Below are positions 1 through 7,074 of a stretch of 9,894 nucleotides of DNA, piece by piece; position 1 is the first letter of the stretch; each line of letters starts with the position of its first letter. The DNA is taken from contig JBHIFE010000051.1 of assembly GCA_046760985.1 (NCBI GenBank), positions 1 through 9,894 on the forward strand, given 5' to 3'. The notes under the pieces are model-generated. The model had not been told where the DNA came from. It worked only from the letters and a program-made list of their open reading frames with translations, and made no database searches. The position numbers and the translations under genes are program-made. The DNA comes from JBHIFE01 sp046760985. GTDB lineage: Bacteria; Chloroflexota; Dehalococcoidia; Dehalococcoidales; RBG-16-60-22.

Positions 1-125
1 TTGTTACCGAGTTATATGTGTACTTCAGCGCTAAAGCCCGCCGTGGACTGAACCTCGTTAGCGTCGTGCTATTTGGGGGCCTCCTATTTGTTGTCTTTCT
101 AGAGGTTGTTAGGATACTGACATAG
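1..125 (+). CDS. C-terminal end of an unidentified membrane protein (partial)
   Basis: An open frame enters from the left edge (first full codon at 3) and stops at TAG 123-125, giving the last 40 residues of a protein. They contain a basic patch (AKARRG) followed by a hydrophobic stretch of about 23 residues (LNLVSVVLFGGLLFVVF and on) that looks like a final transmembrane helix ending close to the C-terminus. Only this tail is visible, so the family cannot be named. The next gene starts 24 nt later with no promoter seen between, so this gene is probably the preceding member of the same operon. The reading frame is clear; the function is unknown. Confidence 0.6.
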   Translation, partial: VTELYVYFSAKARRGLNLVSVVLFGGLLFVVFLEVVRILT

Positions 126-149
126 ATATCGGCTATCACCTAGCTTACT

Positions 150-1856
150 ATGAAAAAATTAGCTATTATCCTCTCCATAATTACCCTATTGGTGCTGTTT
201 TCCCCCGGTTTGTCTATCTTTGCCCAGCCCACCCATATCTCACACGAGAACCCGGCGGCAGCTAAGAGCTCTCCAGAACCGACAGCACTACTGTTCTTCT
301 ATAGTAAGACACTCGACCTGACAGCCATTAGGCAATATCACGATGCTCACAACATACTCAACAAGCTGGAAGAGGTAAATATCCCAGATGAATTACAGTA
401 TATAATTGACCGCTATGGTACTCTCCCCCGGGAATTACTCACTACTTTGAATACTGTGGAGTTTCTTCTTGATGAGGCGTCGACTTTATTCTCCAATAAT
501 CAGATTAGTGACGCCAGACAAAAGCTGGACTACGCTGAGGCGGGTATCCAAGATGCCCAATTTCTGCTGGACGATATGGAGGCAGCAACCAACGCCGTCG
601 GGAATAGGCTTGGTATTTTTGCCGCTTCAGCCACCAGCCAGCTTAAACAGGCTTATGACCGCCTGGAACAGAGTTTACGCCGCCTCAGAGACCTCACTAA
701 CAAACTTGAACAGCTTCTACAAAACCTGGAACTTGACCCCCTGATGGTAATCAAGACCAGCTTTTATCAACCTACCTTCCTTGAAGTCTCGGCACCCGAG
801 ATTGCTTACCCCGGGCTACCCATCACCATCAGCGGTCAGGTGAGCTCAACCAATGATAATATAGAGCGAACAATCAAGGTGCTTTGGGATAATACCCAGC
901 TTGCTAAAGAAACAGTAAGAGACAAATTTAGCCTCAAGATAACTCCACCACCACAGACCTCAACTGGAGAACATAGCTTGAGCGTGGTGGCTATTCCTCA
1001 AGGGCGTTGCCTTGGTGCTGAAAAGAGCCTCAGCATTAACATACTAAGGCTACCGATTCAAACTGATGCCCAAGTGCCACAACTTATTATCCTGCCCAAG
1101 CTAGTCCAGATTAGTGGTAAGGTAACTTATAATTTCGCTCCGGTTCAAGATGCCCGAGTAAGTCTTGCCTTGGGACAATCCTTATCCACAGTAAAAACAG
1201 CTACCGATGGTAGCTTTACTGCTGATATAAGCTTACTTCGGCTGTCTGTTCCGACTTCTGTATCAGCTAATCCTTTCTTTGCCACTACTACTACTGCAGA
1301 ATTACCCTTTGACTTATCTTTGGTCGGACCCCGGCAATTAACCTTAACCATCGAACCGGTTGAGCCATGGTATGCCCCACTCCAGATAAAGAGATGGGTC
1401 TTTACAGTTAACCCGCTAAACATTGGCTTGATGCTAATCGCCTCCCTTTCCCTTGGACTACTTATCTATAGCCAAGTGAGGACCAGGTTACCTAGACGGC
1501 GAGAAGAAAAGGTTATCCCCCAGCCCAGAGTAAGAGAACTACCTGCGGTTACCCCAGCACTTGAACTCAAACCAAAGTTTACCGGCACCAGGGGTAGAAT
1601 ATTATCAGCCTACATAAGTGGACTTGAAACTGTAGAAAAGATGACCAGCCTTTCTATGGCAGCACACACCACCCTCAGGGAGTTCCTCAAGACCGCTACT
1701 ACCCGCTTACCAACTGCCATCAAGCCGTTTACCGAGCTAACCACCATAGCTGAAGTTGCTCTCTATTCCGCCCGTAAGCTGGACGAGAATATAGCGACTA
1801 GAGCTGAACAGCTGGCTACTACCATTAAAGAGGAATTACATAGTGAAGCTACATAA
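150..1856 (+). CDS. Membrane-anchored protein with helical and Ig-like ectodomain and DUF4129-like cytoplasmic tail
   Basis: The 568-residue product has an N-terminal signal peptide or anchor (KK then a hydrophobic run, residues 4-25, with a possible cut after FAQ). A mostly helical, charged region follows (about 55-195, coiled-coil-like with ARQKLDYAE and RLEQSLRRLR). Two beta-rich segments come next: about 207-297, Ig-like, and about 310-400, which resembles carboxypeptidase regulatory-like repeats (ISGKVTYN ... TATDGSFTADI). A single membrane helix lies at about 424-441 and is followed by RTRLPRRREEK, which places the C-terminus in the cytoplasm. Residues about 481-550 match the DUF4129 pattern: AYISGLE, then TTLREF, then FTELTTIAEVALYSARK. 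DUF4129 proteins are commonly encoded beside MoxR and DUF58 genes, as here. DUF4129 often follows a transglutaminase domain, but none is present. A role as a surface-exposed component of a MoxR-linked assembly is inferred. ATG 150 is the first start after an in-frame stop at 141; no good SD is visible. Confidence 0.72.
   Translation: MKKLAIILSIITLLVLFSPGLSIFAQPTHISHENPAAAKSSPEPTALLFFYSKTLDLTAIRQYHDAHNILNKLEEVNIPDELQYIIDRYGTLPRELLTTLNTVEFLLDEASTLFSNNQISDARQKLDYAEAGIQDAQFLLDDMEAATNAVGNRLGIFAASATSQLKQAYDRLEQSLRRLRDLTNKLEQLLQNLELDPLMVIKTSFYQPTFLEVSAPEIAYPGLPITISGQVSSTNDNIERTIKVLWDNTQLAKETVRDKFSLKITPPPQTSTGEHSLSVVAIPQGRCLGAEKSLSINILRLPIQTDAQVPQLIILPKLVQISGKVTYNFAPVQDARVSLALGQSLSTVKTATDGSFTADISLLRLSVPTSVSANPFFATTTTAELPFDLSLVGPRQLTLTIEPVEPWYAPLQIKRWVFTVNPLNIGLMLIASLSLGLLIYSQVRTRLPRRREEKVIPQPRVRELPAVTPALELKPKFTGTRGRILSAYISGLETVEKMTSLSMAAHTTLREFLKTATTRLPTAIKPFTELTTIAEVALYSARKLDENIATRAEQLATTIKEELHSEAT
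1827..1834 (+). promoter_or_regulatory. Ribosome binding site for the GTG-started DUF4350-like gene
   Basis: The sequence aaagagga lies inside the 3' end of the preceding gene and ends 8 nt before GTG 1843. It supports a GTG start that overlaps the upstream gene by 14 nt, which implies translational coupling. Confidence 0.6.
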
Positions 1857-2730
1857 GTTCATAGCGACGCTCACCATAGCCTTAATCATCGTGCTGGCTA
1901 CAGCGATATGGTTCTTTCCGTCAAATGACGATTTTCGAACTGAGAACCCGTTTTGGAATGGTATCAGAGATATAAGCTCAATTATTCCAGCCTCACCGTT
2001 AGATTCGCTATCTGAGCTTCCCCCCTCACCACAAGGGGTGACACTTGTCCTTATCCCCTACCTTGATTTCTCCCCGGCTGAGCTTGAGGAGCTGAATAGT
2101 TTTGTCACCCAAGGTGGGACTGTGATTCTTGCCGATGACTATGGCTACGGCAACCAAATCCTAGAATATCTGGGACTCAAGGCACGATTCTCAGGACAAC
2201 CGCTCCTTGACCCGTTATCTAACTATAAGAATAAATGGTTCCCACAGATTCCTCATCTGGCAGGTAGTCCGATAACCTTAGACGCCGAGAGGCTAGTTCT
2301 GAACCATGCCACCTCTCTCACTGGTGTTGAAACTAGCGATGCCCTGGCTCTCTCCTCGGTATTCAGCTTCCTCGATCTCAATGGCAACCAGACATGGGAG
2401 GAGGATGAGCCTACTGGTCCACTGCCGGTAATTTCCTCCCATAATCTGGACAAAGGTCAGATAATATTAATTGCTGATCCCAGCATATTTATCAACAGCA
2501 TGCAGACGATGGAAAGTAATTACAATTTCATTCAAAACATTGGCGCTATCACTACCACCAGTCTTCTTATTGACCAATCCCACCTGCCACCGTCAAACCT
2601 CCAGCAAACCAAGGGTCTGCTGAGTTACATCCGTGCTTCCCTCACCACCCCGCTAGGAACCTTGGGACTGGTGATACTGGCACTGACCATAACACTGATG
2701 CCTTTATGGCGAGAAAGGAGAGGACATTGA
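1843..2730 (+). CDS. DUF4350-like membrane protein
   Basis: The 295-residue product has a membrane helix at each end (about 6-25 and 266-288, the latter followed by WRERR). The central domain probably faces outward. After TM1 comes DDFRTENPFWNG, which fits the start of DUF4350 domains. A Rossmann-like or class I glutamine amidotransferase-like fold is suggested by strands VTLVLIPYLDF (66-76) and GGTVILADDYGYGN (91-104) and by GQIILIADPSIFIN (205-218). The family is usually described as lacking amidotransferase catalysis, and no Cys nucleophile is visible. Residues 178-189 form an EF-hand-like loop (DLNGNQTWEEDE). It lies between the DUF4129-like gene and the MoxR ATPase, and overlaps the former by 14 nt. 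GTG 1843 is chosen because it has an SD 8 nt upstream and places a basic residue cluster before TM1. The molecular role is unknown; participation in the same envelope complex is inferred from co-transcription. Confidence 0.68.
   Translation: MKLHKFIATLTIALIIVLATAIWFFPSNDDFRTENPFWNGIRDISSIIPASPLDSLSELPPSPQGVTLVLIPYLDFSPAELEELNSFVTQGGTVILADDYGYGNQILEYLGLKARFSGQPLLDPLSNYKNKWFPQIPHLAGSPITLDAERLVLNHATSLTGVETSDALALSSVFSFLDLNGNQTWEEDEPTGPLPVISSHNLDKGQIILIADPSIFINSMQTMESNYNFIQNIGAITTTSLLIDQSHLPPSNLQQTKGLLSYIRASLTTPLGTLGLVILALTITLMPLWRERRGH
2714..2720 (+). promoter_or_regulatory. Ribosome binding site that decides the moxR start
   Basis: The sequence aaaggag lies 6 nt before TTG 2727 but downstream of ATG 2706. 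It therefore favours the TTG as the real start. That TTG overlaps the preceding TGA stop as TTGA (2727-2730), the arrangement expected for coupled genes. No SD is visible before ATG 2706. Confidence 0.6.
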
Positions 2731-3671
2731 TTACGCAATCGGGTAAGAAGCTACTAAGCAATATTACTTCTGAAATATCCAAGGTAGTAATCGGTAAAGA
2801 TGAGATAAAGGAGCTCCTTCTGATTGCCTTGCTGAGTCAGGGGCATGTGCTCATTGAGGGTTTACCCGGTACCGCCAAAACTACCATTGCCCGCACCTTT
2901 GCCCATGTCATCAGTGGTAAGTTCAAGAGAGTACAGGGTACTCCGGATATGCTGCCCGCCGACATTCTTGGCTTCTACCTTTATCAGCCTGACGGCAGTG
3001 CTAGATTTATTCCCGGACCTATCTTTGCTAACGTGCTCCTGACCGATGAGCTGAACCGGACTACCCCACGCACCCAAGCCGCCCTTATTGAGGCTATGCA
3101 GGAGCAGCAGGTTACCATTGAGCGAGAAACCCACCCCCTAGAACAACCATTCATTGTCATCGCCAGTCAGTTACCTTACGGGGGCGCTGGAACCTTTCCT
3201 CTGACTGACGTCCAGACAGACCGATTCATGTTTCGCATATGGAGCGGCTTCCCCACTATGGAAGAAGAAGACCAGATTCTGAAAGATATTGATGACATTC
3301 TAGAGCCACACATCGCCTCAGTAGCTACACCCAGCGATATTGTCCAGCTTCAACAGGAGGTCAAGAAGGTATATATTGCTGATGGCGTCCGTCACTACAT
3401 TATTGGCATCCTTGATAGCCTGCGCCACCATCAAGACGTGTCGCTTGGACCCAGTCCTAGGGCTGGTATCGCCCTGTTCAAAGGGTCAAGGGCACTAGCC
3501 TTTACTCAGGGAAGAGACTTTGTTATCCCTGATGACGTGAAAAGACTGCTTACTTCAGCCCTCTGCCACCGAATTCGAGTCAGTGCCGAAGCCGAGATGG
3601 AGAATGTCACCGCCGAGGCTATTATCAATAAGATAGCTAATGAAGTTCCGGTACCAAAAATGGAGTCATGA
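2727..3671 (+). CDS. MoxR-family AAA+ ATPase
   Basis: MoxR ATPases are AAA+ chaperones thought to help assemble or activate protein complexes, usually with DUF58 or VWA partners. From TTG 2727 the product is 314 residues, close to the family norm. Visible motifs are VVIGKDEIKELLLIALL (20-36), Walker A GLPGTAKTT (45-53), Walker B VLLTDELNR (103-111), the sensor 1 region ASQLP (146-150), GTFPLTDVQTDRF with the Arg-finger region (155-167), and the lid-domain sensor 2 motif SPRAG (243-247). Sensor 1 is usually ATQNP; here the Asn is Leu. ATG 2706 would add seven residues (MARKERT) but lacks an SD and overlaps the upstream gene by 25 nt, so TTG 2727 is preferred. The downstream DUF58 gene overlaps by 4 nt (ATGA). 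The family call is secure; the substrate is unknown. Confidence 0.93.
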   Translation: MITQSGKKLLSNITSEISKVVIGKDEIKELLLIALLSQGHVLIEGLPGTAKTTIARTFAHVISGKFKRVQGTPDMLPADILGFYLYQPDGSARFIPGPIFANVLLTDELNRTTPRTQAALIEAMQEQQVTIERETHPLEQPFIVIASQLPYGGAGTFPLTDVQTDRFMFRIWSGFPTMEEEDQILKDIDDILEPHIASVATPSDIVQLQQEVKKVYIADGVRHYIIGILDSLRHHQDVSLGPSPRAGIALFKGSRALAFTQGRDFVIPDDVKRLLTSALCHRIRVSAEAEMENVTAEAIINKIANEVPVPKMES

Positions 3672-5257
3672 ATAAATTATCACTCAGATTGTTATGTCAA
3701 ATATATCTGCTGCTTGTTCTGTTGGCAGCCACTGTTCTGTCAGCATTACCCTATTCGCTGCTGGCTCTAGTCTGGCTTTTGATGATGCTATTTATCACCC
3801 TGCGTCCCTTGCCGCCAAGGCTCAGTGTGGTCGTCACCGCGGCGACTATATTTCTTCTGCCACTGGTTCTGGAGTCACCATTAAACTACCTAACCTATGC
3901 CACCGGGTTGTCCCTGATAATAGTGCAAACTATGGCAGTAACCTTTATCCTCCCGGTTATATACCTTCTGGACTATTACCTAAGACAAAATGCTCAAAAC
4001 ATAAAGGCATTTATCAGAGAAAAACCCAAGGGGCGATATATCACTCCTATTTCCAAGACTTTATTTGTCACCGCACTGGCTTTAGTCCTAGTATCACTTA
4101 CCGTTAACAATCCCGCCCTGCTGTTTACTAGTATAATATTTGCTCTGTATCTGCTAGCCATCCTGATACGAGTATTCCTTACCACCTTCCGACTATCCGT
4201 TAATGTCCCGACTATATGGAAAAGGGTTATTGCCGGTGCTACCGCTGAAGTTTCCCTGCATATAACAAGCAATGCGTCCTTAAGGCTACATAGCCTACTT
4301 AGTCCGGCTGACCAATGGGTCAAGGTTACGTCAGAGAGATTCACCTTAAGTAAAGATAGAACAGAGCTAAACCTTATCATTACTCCGCCACTAGCTGGAC
4401 CCTCATATCCTCAACTCCGGATATCAGCTATTGATCCCTGGGGTTTTATCCAGCTAAATCAGCTAGTTGAGCCAGTGGGGCTACATGTAATCCCGAGGGC
4501 AAAGTATGCCGAATGGCTAGCCATGAGATATCTGGAACAGACAAGTATTGGGGCAACTGCAGCTACCACCATGTCACCCAAAGCCAAGCTAATGCCGAAA
4601 AGGGGCGTGGAATACTTTGATAGCCGAGCCTACCAACCGGGTGACCAACTGAGGGACATAGATTGGAAACACACTCTCAAATTGAACCAGCTAATAAGCA
4701 AAGAATATATTGAAGCTGGCGAACCAGCAGCCATTATAGCCGTCAACCTCTCGGTTAGTGACGCTGAGGCAGCCGATAAGCTAATCTTTAATCTAATAAC
4801 AACGGCGCTAACCCTTGCCCAGGAGACCGTACCCACCGCACTAGCTGTCTATGACCACCAGAGGGTTATCCTTACCACCACTGTCATCCACCCCAGAGAA
4901 ATACTCAAGCAGACGCTGTCAGTGATAAAGGATATTAGCCTGGTAGAATTTACCCAGCGGTTCCTGCAATTAGCTGACATCAGCAGACTCAAGCGTGATA
5001 TTTCCCAGCTCAAACAAGCAACATCAGAACCAGCCCAGCGGCTACTTAACATGCTCAACTTTGAATATCAAGCTATAGAGAAAGCAGCCAAAAACCAGCC
5101 AGCAACCCTCGCCCTGTCATCAGCTACCGAGCATGCCCCAGCCCGAGCAATAATAGTAGTAATATCTCAAATGAATCATGATGCTGAAGCTCTGCTGGTA
5201 ACCACGGAGAAGCTAGCTAGAAGAGAATTTACCATCATACCTATAGAAACTAAATAA
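3668..5257 (+). CDS. Polytopic DUF58 domain protein
   Basis: The 529-residue product is the usual genomic partner of MoxR. The N-terminal part has about six hydrophobic segments (roughly 8-27, 29-45, 52-70, 78-104, 129-147 and 149-171). A beta-rich section (about 176-275) precedes the DUF58 signature RGVEYFDSRAYQPGD (312-326), then LRDIDWKHTLKLNQLISKEY (328-347). After this comes a VWA-like start, AAIIAVNLSVSDAEA (354-368), in which the common DxSxS metal motif reads NLSVS. A helical insertion (about 425-480) precedes the last strands ARAIIVVIS (492-500) and FTIIPI (521-526). The ATG overlaps the moxR stop (ATGA), so translation is probably coupled; only a short ggag 2 nt upstream is seen. 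The protein is likely a membrane-anchored scaffold working with the MoxR ATPase. The family is secure; the exact role is not. Confidence 0.88.
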   Translation: MNKLSLRLLCQIYLLLVLLAATVLSALPYSLLALVWLLMMLFITLRPLPPRLSVVVTAATIFLLPLVLESPLNYLTYATGLSLIIVQTMAVTFILPVIYLLDYYLRQNAQNIKAFIREKPKGRYITPISKTLFVTALALVLVSLTVNNPALLFTSIIFALYLLAILIRVFLTTFRLSVNVPTIWKRVIAGATAEVSLHITSNASLRLHSLLSPADQWVKVTSERFTLSKDRTELNLIITPPLAGPSYPQLRISAIDPWGFIQLNQLVEPVGLHVIPRAKYAEWLAMRYLEQTSIGATAATTMSPKAKLMPKRGVEYFDSRAYQPGDQLRDIDWKHTLKLNQLISKEYIEAGEPAAIIAVNLSVSDAEAADKLIFNLITTALTLAQETVPTALAVYDHQRVILTTTVIHPREILKQTLSVIKDISLVEFTQRFLQLADISRLKRDISQLKQATSEPAQRLLNMLNFEYQAIEKAAKNQPATLALSSATEHAPARAIIVVISQMNHDAEALLVTTEKLARREFTIIPIETK

Positions 5258-5267
5258 TAGATGGCAC
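5258..5267. other. Ten-base gap between convergent operons
   Basis: The DUF58 stop (TAA 5255-5257) and the glmS stop (TAG, read on the minus strand at 5270-5268) are separated by 10 nt. The only dyad is a weak 5-bp stem (aatag 5256-5260 with ctatt 5268-5272, 7-nt loop) with no adjacent T-run. No intrinsic terminator can be assigned to either operon. Confidence 0.7.
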
Positions 5268-7052
5268 CTATTCCACGGTTACACTTTTGGCTAAATTCCG
5301 TGGGAAGTCTATGGGGCGACCTTTTTCTTTAGCTGTATAGTAAGCCAGCAGCTGTATGACTACCGTATTTACCACTGGAGAAAATATGGCATCAACCTGA
5401 GGCACATGAATCACTGAATCAACCAATTCCCCAACCGCCTCATCACCTTCCTCAGCCACGGCTATCACCGGAGAGCGCCTAGCCTTAACTTCCTTGATAT
5501 TGGTCAGCATAGCCTCATAGGTATTATCATGAGCTACGATAGCTACGACCGGCGTATCACTGCCCAGTAGGGCAAAGGGACCGTGCTTTAGCTCCCCAGC
5601 CCCATAACCTTCAGCATGAATATAGGAAATTTCCTTTAGCTTAAGTGCTGCTTCCAGAGCTACCGGAAAGTTTATCCCCCGACTGATAAAGAATACATCC
5701 TGATACTTTGACAGTTGCTTGGCACACTCCAAAATTATCGCCTCATTATCTAACACCCTCTGGACTTTGCCCGGCAATTGTCTCAGTCCCATAATGAGGC
5801 TATCTAATTTTCTGATATCAATCTTAGAATATGGCAAGGCTAGCCAGTATAGTGCCATAAGTTGAGCGATAAAGCTCTTGGTTGCCGCCACACTTATCTC
5901 TGGACCGGCTCGGGTGTAAACAATCTGGTCAGCAATTCGGCTGGCAGTGCTACCCACCACATTAGTAATCGCTATCACCCGGCACCCTTCCTCCCTTAAC
6001 CTCTTTATGGCTTTAAGTACGTCGGCTGTCTCACCAGACTGAGTAATGACAATCGTTCTACTTCTAGCTGAAGCTCGACCCCAGTAATTGAATTCAGAAG
6101 CCAACTCAGCCCTCACCGGGATTCTGATTAGCTCCTCTATAATATATTTACCCAAGAGGGCAGCATGATAGGAAGTGCCACAAGCCAAAATGAGCATATC
6201 TTCTGAGCCAGTATCACCCAACAAGGCTAAATCGGCTGCCGGTTCAGCCATTGATACGTACCCTCCAATGGTGTCCCGTATCACTTTAGGCTGTTCATGG
6301 ATTTCCTTAAGCATAAAGTGCTCATAGCCTGCCTTTTGAGCATCTTCTACACTCCACAAAATCTTATGCTCTTTCCGGTCAACCTTGACACCACGCCTTG
6401 TAACTTCTATATCATCTGTAGTAACAACTCCAATATCATCATCTTCTAAATATATAACCCTATTGGTATAATCCAGTATTGCCGGCACATCTGAAGCGAT
6501 AAAGTTTTCTCGGTCACCCACACCGATAATTAGCGGGCTATCCTTCCGAGCAGCTACTAATTTAGGTTCACCAATCATCAAGACAATGATGGCATAGGAA
6601 CCTTCTACTTCCCGCAGGGCAGTTTCTACCGCCTCTTCCAAATTACCGTCATAATACTTCTCAATCAGGTGCGGTATTATTTCGGTATCTGTCTCCGAAA
6701 TAAAATTATGTCCTTCACTGGTTAGCTGCTGCCTTAATCTCTGGAAATTATTTATTATCCCATTGTGCACCACGGCGATTTTGCCAGTGCAATCACAGTG
6801 TGGGTGGGCATTTATCTGAGAAGGTTCGCCATGGGTTGCCCATCTGGTATGGCCGATACCGACAACTCCGGGAAGCGGTGGTGAAGTCTTCTCCAATTCC
6901 TCCACCCTGACCGCATCCTTGTACACCTCAATGTCGCTTCCCAGCACAGCTATACCACAGGAATCATAGCCCCGATACTCTAGTCGGTGGAGGCAACTGA
7001 GCAGGATAGGCTGAGCCTGTCTTTCCCCAATATAGCCGATAATGCCACACAT
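5268..7052 (-). CDS. glmS: Glutamine-fructose-6-phosphate aminotransferase (isomerizing)
   Basis: GlmS makes glucosamine-6-phosphate from fructose-6-phosphate and glutamine in the cytoplasm, the entry step to UDP-GlcNAc. The 594-residue product is a normal length (E. coli 609) and complete. It starts MCGIIGYIG, so Cys2 becomes the N-terminal nucleophile. The glutaminase domain (about 2-220) shows GHTRWATHG (67-75), HNGIINN (96-102) and the TDTE motif (121-124). The first SIS domain (about 285-420) has CGTSYHA (291-297) and TQSGETAD (337-344). The second (about 450-590) has AEGYGAGELKHGP (480-492). The C-terminal tail LAKSVTVE retains the Lys (589) equivalent to the fructose-6-P-binding Lys603 of E. 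coli. It is the last gene of the minus-strand operon, 22 nt after the GlmU-like paralogue. No catalytic residue appears to be missing. Confidence 0.98.
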   Translation of the reverse strand: MCGIIGYIGERQAQPILLSCLHRLEYRGYDSCGIAVLGSDIEVYKDAVRVEELEKTSPPLPGVVGIGHTRWATHGEPSQINAHPHCDCTGKIAVVHNGIINNFQRLRQQLTSEGHNFISETDTEIIPHLIEKYYDGNLEEAVETALREVEGSYAIIVLMIGEPKLVAARKDSPLIIGVGDRENFIASDVPAILDYTNRVIYLEDDDIGVVTTDDIEVTRRGVKVDRKEHKILWSVEDAQKAGYEHFMLKEIHEQPKVIRDTIGGYVSMAEPAADLALLGDTGSEDMLILACGTSYHAALLGKYIIEELIRIPVRAELASEFNYWGRASARSRTIVITQSGETADVLKAIKRLREEGCRVIAITNVVGSTASRIADQIVYTRAGPEISVAATKSFIAQLMALYWLALPYSKIDIRKLDSLIMGLRQLPGKVQRVLDNEAIILECAKQLSKYQDVFFISRGINFPVALEAALKLKEISYIHAEGYGAGELKHGPFALLGSDTPVVAIVAHDNTYEAMLTNIKEVKARRSPVIAVAEEGDEAVGELVDSVIHVPQVDAIFSPVVNTVVIQLLAYYTAKEKGRPIDFPRNLAKSVTVE

Positions 7053-7062
7053 GATTTAAAAA

Positions 7063-7068
7063 CTCTCC
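7063..7068 (-). promoter_or_regulatory. Ribosome binding site of glmS
   Basis: On the minus strand the sequence reads ggagag and ends 10 nt before the glmS ATG (7052-7050). It sits in the 22-nt gap after the upstream stop. The gap is too short to hold a glmS ribozyme. Confidence 0.55.
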
Positions 7069-7074
7069 GTTAAT

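Noticed and set aside
126..149. Promoter before the DUF4129-like gene
   Set aside because: Only 24 nt lie between the genes, and no -10/-35 or TATA/BRE pattern could be recognised.
1145..1423. Minus-strand open frame of 92 codons
   Set aside because: It is antisense to the DUF4129-like gene, has no SD or family resemblance, and the plus-strand frame is clearly coding.
3994..4380. Minus-strand open frame of 128 codons inside the DUF58 gene
   Set aside because: A shadow frame opposite a membrane-protein gene; its composition gives no recognisable domain.
5256..5272. Inverted repeat aatag / ctatt as a bidirectional terminator
   Set aside because: The stem is only 5 bp, AT-rich and lacks a T-run on either side; likely chance.
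7053..7074. glmS ribozyme or other leader control upstream of glmS
   Set aside because: Only 22 nt separate glmS from the upstream gene, too short for the ribozyme, and the gene is internal to an operon.
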